A stretch of DNA of 64,000 nucleotides from JABWBR01 sp036741235 (GTDB taxonomy: Bacteria; Bacteroidota; Bacteroidia; Chitinophagales; Saprospiraceae), in contig DAINSQ010000001.1 of the NCBI GenBank assembly GCA_036741235.1, forward strand, positions 1-64,000. Reading direction: 5' to 3'. Below the pieces are notes generated by a model, which was not told the origin of the DNA, made no database searches, and saw only the letters and a list, made by a program, of their open reading frames with translations. Below are positions 42,563 through 51,752 of the stretch, piece by piece (the stretch's first letter is position 1; the number at the start of each line of letters is the position of its first letter). The translations under genes were made by a program, and so were the position numbers.

Positions 42563-43828
42563 ATGAACAGAAAACTAGCTCCGCCCGTTCACCCCATCCA
42601 AAATCTGCGCCTGCCCAGGCCGGTAATCCATACGCTTGACAACGGCGTACAGGTGTATGAAACCAGCATGGGCACCCAGGATGTGGTGCGCCTGGAAATT
42701 GTTTTTTATGCCGGCAGACCGCAAGAGCGCAAACCGCTGGTATCGAGGGCCACGCTGGGCTTGCTGCGCGAAGGCGCCGGCCCCTACAACGCCGCAGAAA
42801 TAGCTGAAATCCTCGACTACTACGGCAGCTCGCTGAGCACGCCTTTCAACATGGATTCGGGCAACCTGGTGTTGTATTCCCTTTCTCATCACCTGGACAA
42901 GGTGCTGCCCCTGCTCGTTGCCATGCTTGAAACCCCGGTTTTCCCCGCAGAAGAACTCGACGCTTTTATTCAGCGCAACCTGATCTTGCTGGCCGAAGAT
43001 TTGTCGAAACCCGATGTGGTAGCTTACCGGCAGATCACGGAACTCATCTTCGGCGCCAACCACCCCTACGGATACAACAGTTGGCCCGAAACATACACGC
43101 AACTTAAGCGCGATGACCTGGTAGAACATTTCAACCGGTTGTATACTTGCGACAACTGCGAAATTTTTATCAGCGGGAAAATCGACGCCGCTATCATCGC
43201 ATCGCTCAACCGCAGCATCGGCGCCTGGAACCGCCGGGGCAAGGTACCGCCCTATGTGCCCCCGCCTATTGATACAAAACCGGAAAAACAACGACTGGCC
43301 AAACCCAGCGGCGTGCAAACGGCCATACGTATCGGCAGACGTTTGTTTCAGCGCAGCCACCCCGACTATTGCGGCATGTTTGTACTCAATACTATGCTCG
43401 GCGGCTATTTCGGATCGCGACTCATGGCTAATATCCGCGAGGAAAAAGGCTATACCTACAATATCTATTCCACGCTCGACACCATGCGCTACGACGGCTG
43501 CTTCTATATCGGCACCGAAGTGGGCAATGAGTTTGTAGCCGACACCCTCCAACAAATTTACAAAGAAATCGAACTGATGCGAACCCAACCCGCCGACGCC
43601 GATGAAATGGAAATGGTGCGCAATTACCTCATGGGCAGCCTGCTCACTATGCTCGACGGCCCTTTTAATGTGGGAGAAGTGGTCCGAACCATGGTAGCTG
43701 AAGACGCACCTTTTCACTTTTTTGAAGACTTAGTGGCTACCGTAGAAAGTATCACAGCTGAACAATTGCAGGAATTAGCCAACCGATATTTACAACCCGA
43801 CGACCTTTGGGAAGTCATAGTGGGGTAA
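42563..43828 (+). CDS. M16 peptidase homologue lacking the zinc site
   Basis: The 421-residue protein has the M16 two-domain pattern, including the C-terminal GGYFGSRLMANIREEKGYTY block that supplies the substrate-binding Arg and Tyr in non-catalytic subunits. Where the zinc motif HxxEH should stand there is SRATLGLLREGAG, so it cannot be a peptidase alone. In Bacteroidota such subunits are usually encoded beside an HxxEH-containing partner; none is adjacent. It has no signal peptide. It may pair with a catalytic subunit encoded elsewhere. Confidence 0.85.
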   Translation: MNRKLAPPVHPIQNLRLPRPVIHTLDNGVQVYETSMGTQDVVRLEIVFYAGRPQERKPLVSRATLGLLREGAGPYNAAEIAEILDYYGSSLSTPFNMDSGNLVLYSLSHHLDKVLPLLVAMLETPVFPAEELDAFIQRNLILLAEDLSKPDVVAYRQITELIFGANHPYGYNSWPETYTQLKRDDLVEHFNRLYTCDNCEIFISGKIDAAIIASLNRSIGAWNRRGKVPPYVPPPIDTKPEKQRLAKPSGVQTAIRIGRRLFQRSHPDYCGMFVLNTMLGGYFGSRLMANIREEKGYTYNIYSTLDTMRYDGCFYIGTEVGNEFVADTLQQIYKEIELMRTQPADADEMEMVRNYLMGSLLTMLDGPFNVGEVVRTMVAEDAPFHFFEDLVATVESITAEQLQELANRYLQPDDLWEVIVG

Positions 43829-43981
43829 TCTTGTTGATATAGTTGGTTTTATCCCGCAATTAATTTTCTTTTTCTCGCAAATTTTCCGTTCTTTTGCGGC
43901 ATCTTTTTAGAGGAAACCAGGATAACAAGAAGTTCTTTTACAACATCGTTCTTATCCTAGCGTTAGACAATTGAAAAATTC

Positions 43982-43986
43982 GGAGG
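43982..43986 (+). promoter_or_regulatory. Shine-Dalgarno sequence of mreB
   Basis: GGAGG lies nine bases before the mreB ATG. Strong Shine-Dalgarno sequences are rare in this genome, so this one stands out and supports the start at 43996. Confidence 0.6.
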
Positions 43987-43995
43987 CCAGATTGA

Positions 43996-45027
43996 ATGAA
44001 ACTATTTAGTCTTTTTAAGCAGGAACTCGCGATAGATCTTGGAACTGCCAATACGCTTATCATACAAGACGACAAAGTCGTTGTTGACGAACCCTCCATC
44101 GTTGCTATCGATCGCCGTACCAACGAAACTATTGCCGTGGGCAAAAAAGCCATGCAAATGCATGAAAAAACCCACGACAACATAGTGACTATCAGGCCGC
44201 TAAAAGACGGCGTGATCGCCGACTACCAGGCCGCCGAGCGCATGATCGAGGGCATGATCAAGATGGTGGGCAATCGCCGCCGCTTCTTCTCGCATATGAA
44301 GATGGTGATCTGCATTCCATCCGGTATTACCGAAGTGGAAAAACGCGCCGTTTTTGACTCCGCTGATCATATGGACTCCAAAGAGACCTACCTCATCCAC
44401 GAACCTATGGCCGCCGCCCTCGGTATCGGCCTTGATGTGGAAGAACCAGTAGGCCACATGATTATCGATATCGGCGGGGGTACAACCGAAATCGCCGTGA
44501 TCGCACTGTCGGGTATCGTTTGCGACCAGTCTATCCGCATCGCCGGCGATGAATTTACGACCGATATCATCAGCTATATGAAGCGCCAGCACAATATCCT
44601 GATCGGCGAACGAACCGCCGAGCAGATCAAGATCAATGTGGGCTCGGCGCTCCATGAACTCGACAGCCCGCCGGAAGATTATGCAGTGAACGGCCGCGAC
44701 CTGATGACGGGTATCCCCAAGCAAATTAAGGTGTCGTACGCCGAAGTGGCCCACGCGCTTGATAAGTCTATCTCTAAAGTCGAAGACGCCGTTCTCAAAG
44801 CGCTGGAAATGACGCCCCCCGAACTGGCCTCCGATATCAAGGAAACAGGCCTCTATCTTACCGGCGGCGGCGCTTTGCTACGCGGGCTGGACAAACGCAT
44901 CGCACAAAAAACAAAATTAAAAGTTCAGGTGGCCGAAGACCCACTGCGCGCAGTGGTAAGAGGTACCGGTATTGCGCTGAAAAATTCAGATCGCTATACT
45001 TTCCTCATCGATAGAAAAAGCGTCTGA
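43996..45027 (+). CDS. mreB: Rod shape-determining actin homologue MreB
   Basis: MreB filaments direct the lateral cell-wall synthesis machinery. The 343-residue protein has the actin-fold nucleotide motifs DLGTANTLI (phosphate 1), IIDIGGGTTEIAVIA (phosphate 2) and LTGGGALLRGL (adenosine). It is the first gene of mreB-mreC-mreD-mrdA, which implies a rod-shaped or filamentous cell. A Shine-Dalgarno sequence precedes it, and the leader contains a loose hairpin around 43919-43958. Confidence 0.97.
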   Translation: MKLFSLFKQELAIDLGTANTLIIQDDKVVVDEPSIVAIDRRTNETIAVGKKAMQMHEKTHDNIVTIRPLKDGVIADYQAAERMIEGMIKMVGNRRRFFSHMKMVICIPSGITEVEKRAVFDSADHMDSKETYLIHEPMAAALGIGLDVEEPVGHMIIDIGGGTTEIAVIALSGIVCDQSIRIAGDEFTTDIISYMKRQHNILIGERTAEQIKINVGSALHELDSPPEDYAVNGRDLMTGIPKQIKVSYAEVAHALDKSISKVEDAVLKALEMTPPELASDIKETGLYLTGGGALLRGLDKRIAQKTKLKVQVAEDPLRAVVRGTGIALKNSDRYTFLIDRKSV

Positions 45028-45043
45028 TCGCCAATAAAAGGCA

Positions 45044-45874
45044 ATGGGTGGACTCCTTCAGTTATTTATACGATACGGAGGTATCTTGTTATTCTTTCTA
45101 CTCGAAGGAATATGCTTCTACCTTATTGTCCAATACAATCAAAAGCAACAGCAAATCTACCTCAGCACTTCCGATTATATCATCGGCGCAGCCCTGGATC
45201 GCTACAATACAGCGGTGAGTTATTTTTCTCTTCGCGACCAACTTGAAAAGCTACACGCTGAAAATGCCCGGTTGCGCGATTCACTCGATGATACGTACTA
45301 CCTGTCCAGTATGCGCAAGGATACCTTCCCCGGCGATTCGCTCATTCCGGCATACCGCTACATTCCGGCCAATGTAATCAATAAAAGCTTGTTTGGAGGC
45401 AGTACCAACTCAATAACGCTCGACAGGGGCGGTATGCACGGAGTCAAGCCCGGGCAGGGCGTTATCGCCGAGCAGGGAGTAGTTGGCATTGTTGTTGATA
45501 CTACGCGCCACTTTTCGAGGGTGATGTCTATTTTGCACAGTAATGCCCGCATCAGTGCAGCTATTAAAGGCGCCAATCAACACGGCTCGCTGATTTGGCG
45601 TGGCAAAGACCCCCGCTTTTTATCGCTTGAGGCCGTTCCTACCCACGCCGAATTTGAGAAAGGCGATACCGTCGAAACCAGCGGCTATTCCCACAAATTT
45701 CCCAGAGGCATTATGATCGGCGCTATTGAAGAATTTTACAAACAAACCGATAATAATTACTTCATTAAGGTTAGAATGGTCAATGATATAACAACCGTAC
45801 AGCAGGTTTACGTCATTGACCGGCTAATGCAGGCAGAATGGGAACAATTGGAACAACAATCGGATGAACAGTAG
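45044..45874 (+). CDS. mreC: Rod shape-determining protein MreC
   Basis: The 276-residue protein has one N-terminal membrane helix, a coiled coil (about 55-90, with LEKLHAENARLRDSL) and the MreC beta domain, including GMHGVKPGQGVIAEQGVVGIV. It links MreB to the periplasmic synthases. It follows mreB by 16 bases and overlaps mreD by 11. Confidence 0.93.
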   Translation: MGGLLQLFIRYGGILLFFLLEGICFYLIVQYNQKQQQIYLSTSDYIIGAALDRYNTAVSYFSLRDQLEKLHAENARLRDSLDDTYYLSSMRKDTFPGDSLIPAYRYIPANVINKSLFGGSTNSITLDRGGMHGVKPGQGVIAEQGVVGIVVDTTRHFSRVMSILHSNARISAAIKGANQHGSLIWRGKDPRFLSLEAVPTHAEFEKGDTVETSGYSHKFPRGIMIGAIEEFYKQTDNNYFIKVRMVNDITTVQQVYVIDRLMQAEWEQLEQQSDEQ

Positions 45875-46388
45875 TATCGTACTCATCTCGGCAGTCAGAT
45901 TGATCATCTTGCTGCTTTTTCAGGTTTTCATCCTCAAAAGTATTTCACTGGGATGGCAGGGCAACGTTTATCTGCACATCATGATTTATCCACTGTTCAT
46001 CTTCCTGTTGCCCATCCGTACCCCCCGCGCCGTGGTGATGTTGCTGGCATTTGCGCTTGGGCTGGCAGTCGATACTTTCTACGATTCTCCCGGCCTTCAC
46101 GCCAGTGCGGCTGTATTCGCCGCTTTTGTCCGACCCATCGTATTGAAACTACTGGAACCCCGCGAAGGATACAACGTCAATCACAGCCCGACAAAAGCCC
46201 GATTAGGCTTTAGTTGGTTTTGGCGTTATGCGGCAATTATGTTATTATTGCACCTGGGCTTCTATTTTTCTATGCTGGAATTTTCGCCCGTTTTCATCGC
46301 CGACATTTTGCTGAAAACGGTTTTCAGCTTTATAGCTTCGTTTGCTTTTATTTTAATGGTTGTTTTTGTTTTTAATCCTGTAGACTGA
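45864..46388 (+). CDS. mreD: Rod shape-determining protein MreD
   Basis: The 174-residue protein is polytopic, with about five helices and little charged sequence, as expected of MreD. It contains the typical FALGLAVDTFYDSPGLHASA segment. It is recognised partly by its place between mreC, which it overlaps, and the PBP2 gene, which starts seven bases later. Confidence 0.88.
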   Translation: MNSSIVLISAVRLIILLLFQVFILKSISLGWQGNVYLHIMIYPLFIFLLPIRTPRAVVMLLAFALGLAVDTFYDSPGLHASAAVFAAFVRPIVLKLLEPREGYNVNHSPTKARLGFSWFWRYAAIMLLLHLGFYFSMLEFSPVFIADILLKTVFSFIASFAFILMVVFVFNPVD

Positions 46389-46394
46389 TTTTTT

Positions 46395-48275
46395 ATGAGC
46401 GTAGCTGCCAAAATAAGGGAACGACAAATGGTCATCAGGGGCGTTTTTATCGCCGCTGCCCTTGCTTTGATATTCAAGGCTATGCACTTGCAATTATTCG
46501 ACAGCTCAATCAAGGATAAAGCAGCCGACGCGGCCATCGGAAGGTATACGCTGTACCCCGCCCGCGGCGCCATTTACGACCGAAACGGCGACCTGCTGGT
46601 GTACAACAACCCGATGTACGATCTCATGGTGACTTATAACCAGCTGAATCCCAATATGGATACCGCTCGTTTTTGTTCGCTGGTGGGTATTACCAAAGAG
46701 GAATTCGAACAAGCGCTGGATAAAAACTGGAAAAGCGGCCGTTTTTCAAAGTCGGTGCCTTTTGTTTTTAAAAGCAAAATCTCCGCCGATGATTTTGCCC
46801 GTTTTGAGGAAAGCCTTTACGAATTTCCCGGCTTTTTTGTACAACTGCGTAACGCCAGGGGCTATCCTCACCAATTCGGCGCACACGTGCTGGGCTATAT
46901 CCGCGAAGTCAACAAACGCGAAATCGAAAAGTCCAATGGCGAATATGTAGCCGGCGACTATATCGGCGCCAGCGGCCTCGAAAAAGAATACGAGGCGTAT
47001 ATCAAAGGCAAAAAAGGCGAACAACTAATACTCAAGGATAACCTCGGCCGCCAGGTGGGCTCGTTTAAAAACGGCGAGCTGGATACCCCGCCCATTGCCG
47101 GAAAAGACCTGATCAGTACGCTTGACCTCGAACTGCAAGCCTACGGCGAAACGCTAATGGTGAATAAAATCGGCAGTATCGTTGCTATCGAACCCAAAAC
47201 GGGCGAGATTCTCGCTATGGTGAGCGCCCCCTATTACGATCCCAACCTGCTGACGATCGACAACCAAAACCGAAGCAAGTCGTTTACTCAGCTCAATACC
47301 GACCCGCTGAAGCCAATGCTCGACCGCTCTATCCTGGCGCAATATCCGCCGGGGTCTATTTTTAAGTCTATTGTGGCGCTCATAGGCATGCAGGAAGGCA
47401 CCCTTTCTCCTGACCGGGGCGTTTCGTGCGGCGGGGCGTACGTTTTTAACGGCCAACGACTCACCGGCTGCCACGGCCACCCCGGCTGCCATAATGTAGA
47501 GGCCGCGATTCAGTATTCCTGCAACGCTTATTTTGTGACGGTATTCCGGGAATTAGTAGACCGGTACGGCTATACCAACCCGCAAAAGGGACTGGATGTG
47601 TTTAACGATTACCTGGCGCGCTTCGGCATGGGCGCCGCATTGGGTGTCGACGTGCCAGGAGAACGAAACGGCTCTTTTCCGACCTCCACATATTACAACG
47701 ACATCTACAAACGCGAAAACGGCCGCTGGAAGTCTATTTGGATACGCTCATTGGGAATCGGACAAGGCGAGCTCCTGGTCACTAATCTTCAAATTGCCAA
47801 CCTCGCTGCTATCATCGCCAATAGAGGGTATTACTACACCCCGCACCTGGTCAAAGGACTTCGCGATATCAACGGCAATGTGGAACAAATCGCCGAGTTC
47901 AAAGAAAAACGGGAAGTAGGTATCGATGATCGCTTTTTTACGCCGGTGATCAATGGCATGGAAAAGGTAGTTATAGCCGGTACGGCTCGCTCGGCATTCA
48001 TTCCCGGAATTCCAGTGTGCGGAAAAACCGGCACCGCAGAAAATAACCAGGGTAGCGGCAAAGACCACTCTGTTTTTTTTGCTTTTGCACCCAAAGACGA
48101 CCCCAAAATCGCCATCGCCGTTTATGTGGAAAACAGCGGTTGGGGCGGTTCTTACGCGGCGCCCATCGCCAGCCTGATGATCGAAAAATACCTGACCGGC
48201 GCCATTCGCCCCGAAAGAGAATTTCTTCAAAAGCGCATGCTGGATGCCAACCTTATCCCGGTTAGCAAGCCCTGA
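46395..48275 (+). CDS. mrdA: Penicillin-binding protein 2 (elongation transpeptidase)
   Basis: The 626-residue protein has an N-terminal membrane helix, a dimerisation domain and a class B transpeptidase domain: SIFK with catalytic S321, YSCNAYF (SxN), and CGKTGTAEN with K544. It cross-links peptidoglycan during cell elongation. The usual next gene, rodA (glycosyltransferase partner), is absent: folA follows 18 bases later. Confidence 0.95.
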   Translation: MSVAAKIRERQMVIRGVFIAAALALIFKAMHLQLFDSSIKDKAADAAIGRYTLYPARGAIYDRNGDLLVYNNPMYDLMVTYNQLNPNMDTARFCSLVGITKEEFEQALDKNWKSGRFSKSVPFVFKSKISADDFARFEESLYEFPGFFVQLRNARGYPHQFGAHVLGYIREVNKREIEKSNGEYVAGDYIGASGLEKEYEAYIKGKKGEQLILKDNLGRQVGSFKNGELDTPPIAGKDLISTLDLELQAYGETLMVNKIGSIVAIEPKTGEILAMVSAPYYDPNLLTIDNQNRSKSFTQLNTDPLKPMLDRSILAQYPPGSIFKSIVALIGMQEGTLSPDRGVSCGGAYVFNGQRLTGCHGHPGCHNVEAAIQYSCNAYFVTVFRELVDRYGYTNPQKGLDVFNDYLARFGMGAALGVDVPGERNGSFPTSTYYNDIYKRENGRWKSIWIRSLGIGQGELLVTNLQIANLAAIIANRGYYYTPHLVKGLRDINGNVEQIAEFKEKREVGIDDRFFTPVINGMEKVVIAGTARSAFIPGIPVCGKTGTAENNQGSGKDHSVFFAFAPKDDPKIAIAVYVENSGWGGSYAAPIASLMIEKYLTGAIRPEREFLQKRMLDANLIPVSKP

Positions 48276-48293
48276 TCGCTTAATTACCTCGCT

Positions 48294-48788
48294 ATGATCG
48301 TCTCCGCTATCGTTGCAGTAGCCAAAAACGGCATTATCGGCCACAACAACCGTATTCCCTGGTATCTGCCCGCCGACCTCAAGTATTTTAAACGCACAAC
48401 GCTGGGCCACCACGTAATTATGGGACGCAACTGCTTTGAGTCGATCGGCAAGCCCCTGCCCCAACGCACCAATATCGTGATTTCGCGCGATCCGTATTTC
48501 GCAGCCACAGGCTGTATGGTTGCTCATTCTATGAAAGAAGCGCTGGACATTGCACAGGGCAATGGCGAAACCGAGGCCTTTATCATTGGCGGAGGGCAGA
48601 TTTACCGCCAGAGCATACCTTATTGGGATAAAATCTATCTCACAGAAGTGGAGTTAATTGCCGAAGGCGACGTATCATTTCCCGAAATAAAAAGCAATGA
48701 ATGGCGGCTGTTAAGTTCAGAAACTCATAGCGCCGACGACAAAAACGAGTTTGATTACACGTTTAATATTCTCGAACGTTTGCGATAG
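48294..48788 (+). CDS. folA: Dihydrofolate reductase
   Basis: The 164-residue enzyme reduces dihydrofolate with NADPH. It has the expected features: N-terminal VSAIVAVAKNGIIGHNNRIPW, the catalytic acid D28 in LPADLKYFK, IMGRNCFESIG, and GGGQIYRQSIPYWDKIYLTEV. It follows mrdA by 18 bases. Its last 34 bases overlap the 3' end of the convergent VWA gene. Confidence 0.97.
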   Translation: MIVSAIVAVAKNGIIGHNNRIPWYLPADLKYFKRTTLGHHVIMGRNCFESIGKPLPQRTNIVISRDPYFAATGCMVAHSMKEALDIAQGNGETEAFIIGGGQIYRQSIPYWDKIYLTEVELIAEGDVSFPEIKSNEWRLLSSETHSADDKNEFDYTFNILERLR

Positions 48789-49771
48789 CCGATAAAAAAT
48801 TCTGCGACAAGAAGCAGCAAAGCCAGCCCGGCAAAATATTGGAAATAGCTCTCGTATTCGCTGAAAACCCTGGTTTCATACTCTCGCTTCTCAATGCCGT
48901 CAATGCGCCTGGTCAGCGCAGCCATGACGGCATCAGTGCCCGCCGACAAGTCAAAATAAGCGCCCCCACCCGCATTGGCCACGTCTTTTAATATGCCGGC
49001 TTCCAGTCGGCTGCGCACAGGATTGCCAGTGGCATCACGCAGATAGTTTTCGCCGGTCACACCTGCCATAGGAATAAACTCGCCATCGGGCGTACCCACA
49101 CCTATTGTAAAAACAACGATGCCGTCTTCCAGCGCCTGGGCTGCCTTGTCAGAGGCAGCGCCTACGTGGTCTTCACCGTCAGACAGGATAATCAGGGCTT
49201 TGTGGCGCTCGTTGTCCTCTGGAAAAGCCTGCTGCGCCAACTGAATGGCCTCCGCCAACGCAGTGCCCTGCGAGGCTACCATGTCAATATTGGCAGTATT
49301 GAGAAAAAGGCTTGCAAAGGAATAATCAGTAGTCAAGGGGACTTGCAGTTGGGCGTTGCAAGCAAAGGCAATCACTCCTACTTGTTCGCCTTTCAATCTT
49401 TCAAGCAATTCGCCGGCAAAAAGCTGCGCCCGTGCCAACCGGCTGGGCTGCAAATCTTGCGCCATCATGCTGCGCGACAGGTCAAGCGCCAGGAAAATAT
49501 CGATGCCCTTTCTTTTGACTTTTTCGCGTTTTATGCCCCATTGTGGATTGGCAAGCGCAATGATTAACATTGCTAAGGCAAATAGTGACAAGATAAGTTT
49601 TATGCCTGCCCGCCACTGCGAGCGCCCGGGCATCAATTTTTCTACCAATTCAGGGGCGCCAAAGCGCTGTATTGCCCTGCGTTTCCAGCGCAAAGCCCAC
49701 CAAAACAGGATAACCAGCACTGGCAAAATGCCAAGCAAATAGAAATAACCGGTATCTTCGAATCTGAACAA
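48755..49771 (-). CDS. batB: BatB-like VWA-domain membrane protein
   Basis: The 338-residue protein has two N-terminal membrane helices, a von Willebrand A domain with an intact metal site (DLSRSM), the later GTALAEAI and LIILSDGEDH motifs, and a C-terminal helix. It belongs to the Bat (Bacteroides aerotolerance) cluster with the moxR gene upstream. Bat proteins help envelope stress or aerotolerance, but the mechanism is not settled. The BatC TPR protein often encoded next is absent, because the operon converges on folA here. Confidence 0.85.
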   Translation of the reverse strand: MFRFEDTGYFYLLGILPVLVILFWWALRWKRRAIQRFGAPELVEKLMPGRSQWRAGIKLILSLFALAMLIIALANPQWGIKREKVKRKGIDIFLALDLSRSMMAQDLQPSRLARAQLFAGELLERLKGEQVGVIAFACNAQLQVPLTTDYSFASLFLNTANIDMVASQGTALAEAIQLAQQAFPEDNERHKALIILSDGEDHVGAASDKAAQALEDGIVVFTIGVGTPDGEFIPMAGVTGENYLRDATGNPVRSRLEAGILKDVANAGGGAYFDLSAGTDAVMAALTRRIDGIEKREYETRVFSEYESYFQYFAGLALLLLVAEFFIGYRKRSRILNV

Positions 49772-49791
49772 GCGTTTTGTTTTATTTCAAT

Positions 49792-50802
49792 TTATGGAAT
49801 ACGCTTTAACCAGCCGTAACGCAACAGTAATTCCAGCAATACGCACAGAAAAGCGCCCAACACAAATACATAAAATTCTTCGCTATAACGCCGGTAAGCT
49901 GTCACATCGATCTCTGTCCTTTCCAAGCGGTCAATTTCATCGTAAATCTTTGCCAGGTCTTCTGCGGTTGTCGCCCGGTAATACTTTCCGCCGGTGAGGT
50001 CGGCCACCTGGCGCAATAATTCTTCGTCAATTTCCACCCTGGCCACGCCGTACATATACTCGCCGTCGCTGCGCCTGCTCACCGGAGTCAGCGCTTCACC
50101 TGTAGTGCCTACGCCTATGGTGTATACCTTGATCCCAAATTCGCGGGCAATTTGAGCAGCCAGTTCGGGCGACTGATAACCGGCGTTGTTGACGCCGTCG
50201 GTGAGCAGAATGGCAATTTTGCTTTTTGTGCGTTCGTCTTTGAGGCGATTAACACCCGTGGCCAGTCCCATGCCGATCGCTGTACCGTCTTCAAGCAGCC
50301 CGCATTCGAGATTGACCAGGTATTCTTTGACTACCCGGTGATCAGTAGTAAGCGGACATTGGGTGTATGCCTCCCCCGCAAAAACAGCCAGCCCAATGCG
50401 ATCGTAGGGCCTTTTATCTACAAAATCGACAGCCACAGCTTTGCTGACCTCTAACCTGTTGGGCTCAAAATCACGAGCCAGCATGCTGCTCGACAAGTCC
50501 ATGACCAACATAATGTCGATACCTTCGGCTTTTACCTGCTCCAGTTTCAATGTTTTCTGGGGGCGAGCCAATGCGACGACCAGCAGGGCAAAAGCCATTA
50601 TTCTGAGCAGGGGCAACCGGCGCGCCAGGCGGCTGCGCAGCGTGTCATGACCGTTGACCGCCTGCAGGCTCGACATCCGTATAGTCACCTCCTGCCGCTT
50701 GCGCTGTTGCACATGCCACCTGTACAATAGCGGCAACAGTAGCAACAATAGCAGAAAATACGGATGCAAAAACCGAATATGATCGATAAACATTAACATC
50801 AT
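49792..50802 (-). CDS. batA: BatA-like VWA-domain membrane protein
   Basis: The 336-residue protein has N-terminal helices (about 10-25 and 60-78), a VWA domain with metal site DLSSSM and LLTDGVNNAG, and a C-terminal helix (about 310-328). It is upstream of batB, with a 20-base gap, and its start overlaps the preceding BatD-like gene by four bases. Confidence 0.87.
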   Translation of the reverse strand: MMLMFIDHIRFLHPYFLLLLLLLPLLYRWHVQQRKRQEVTIRMSSLQAVNGHDTLRSRLARRLPLLRIMAFALLVVALARPQKTLKLEQVKAEGIDIMLVMDLSSSMLARDFEPNRLEVSKAVAVDFVDKRPYDRIGLAVFAGEAYTQCPLTTDHRVVKEYLVNLECGLLEDGTAIGMGLATGVNRLKDERTKSKIAILLTDGVNNAGYQSPELAAQIAREFGIKVYTIGVGTTGEALTPVSRRSDGEYMYGVARVEIDEELLRQVADLTGGKYYRATTAEDLAKIYDEIDRLERTEIDVTAYRRYSEEFYVFVLGAFLCVLLELLLRYGWLKRIP

Positions 50803-51752
50803 TTTTTGGGCGTTTCGGGCACTTCGGGCGTCGTAGGTGGCTGAGTATACAGTACCAAATTCCGAACATTGTCCCAGTGCCGTTCATGGGTGTCTTCAGC
50901 CGGAACGGCCTTGGCAAATTTCACCAAATCAGCCGCATACAACAGCTTCGTCACTGCCGCTTCTATTTCCTCGCCAATGGGCAGGGTATTTAAGTTCGCA
51001 ATGATCTCATCACTGGTAGATTCCAGGGCTTTAACCGCAAAACGTTCCTCCAGGTATTGGCGCAAAATATGAGTCAGCCGGCTATAATATGCCTTCAACT
51101 CCCCCTTCTGCCATAATGCCTCCTCCTTCAGCGCATCAAGTTGTTCCAGCGCTATTTCATGCGGGGGTTTTTGGGGCGCCCTTCGATGGTATACTTTAAG
51201 GTCTTTTTTGGGTTTTCTGAATACAAAATACAATAGCAAAACCAATGCAAGCAATCCCGTCCCAAGAGCTAAAAACGGCGCAAAATCGCTCAGGTTTTTC
51301 GGTTCGGCAATAATGGGTTTAATGGGTTGCAACTGCACCGTATCGCTGGTGATGGGCAGCGTTCTCACTTCCAGCAACAGGCTATCGGTATACGCTGAAT
51401 CGACGATGCCGTTGTTTTCACTGGTGAACAATAAAGCGGGAATAGTATGCTTCCCCTCCTCAAATGACGTGATTAATACCTTCTGGTTGATTTGCCCGGC
51501 TGTCGCGCTTGCTGCCGGCGATACTTTGATCACTTCAATTTTGCCCACGCTATCCAGCGCGGATAGGTCGAAGCCCAACGAACGGTTTGCCGCGGGGAAA
51601 CCAGCGTGCAATTTGAGGGTTACCTGGTCGCCAATGAGAATTGTCGCGCTATCGAGTTCTGACGTGGCGGCAGACTGAGCGGCAGCCCAACTTGCAATAG
51701 ATAGCACACCCAAACATACAGCCCAATATCTCCCTACGTTATATCGATTCAT
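50799..51752 (-). CDS. BatD-like membrane-anchored protein of the Bat operon
   Basis: The 317-residue product has a signal-like N-terminus (VLSIASWAAAQ) and a BatD-like beta domain (SATILIGDQVTLKLHAG to HTIPALLFTSE). A membrane helix near 170-188 is followed by a cytoplasmic helical part with LTHILRQYLEERFAVKALEST that resembles DUF4381-like proteins. It overlaps both the upstream DUF58 gene and the downstream batA gene by four bases, so it is translationally coupled to both. The name is inferred from context. Confidence 0.7.
   Translation of the reverse strand: MNRYNVGRYWAVCLGVLSIASWAAAQSAATSELDSATILIGDQVTLKLHAGFPAANRSLGFDLSALDSVGKIEVIKVSPAASATAGQINQKVLITSFEEGKHTIPALLFTSENNGIVDSAYTDSLLLEVRTLPITSDTVQLQPIKPIIAEPKNLSDFAPFLALGTGLLALVLLLYFVFRKPKKDLKVYHRRAPQKPPHEIALEQLDALKEEALWQKGELKAYYSRLTHILRQYLEERFAVKALESTSDEIIANLNTLPIGEEIEAAVTKLLYAADLVKFAKAVPAEDTHERHWDNVRNLVLYTQPPTTPEVPETPKK

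Noticed and set aside
42575..43717. A 380-codon open frame on the minus strand opposite the M16 gene
   Set aside because: The plus-strand frame has clear M16 motifs; the antisense product is low-complexity in His, Val and Gly, as expected of shadow translation of G+C-rich codons.
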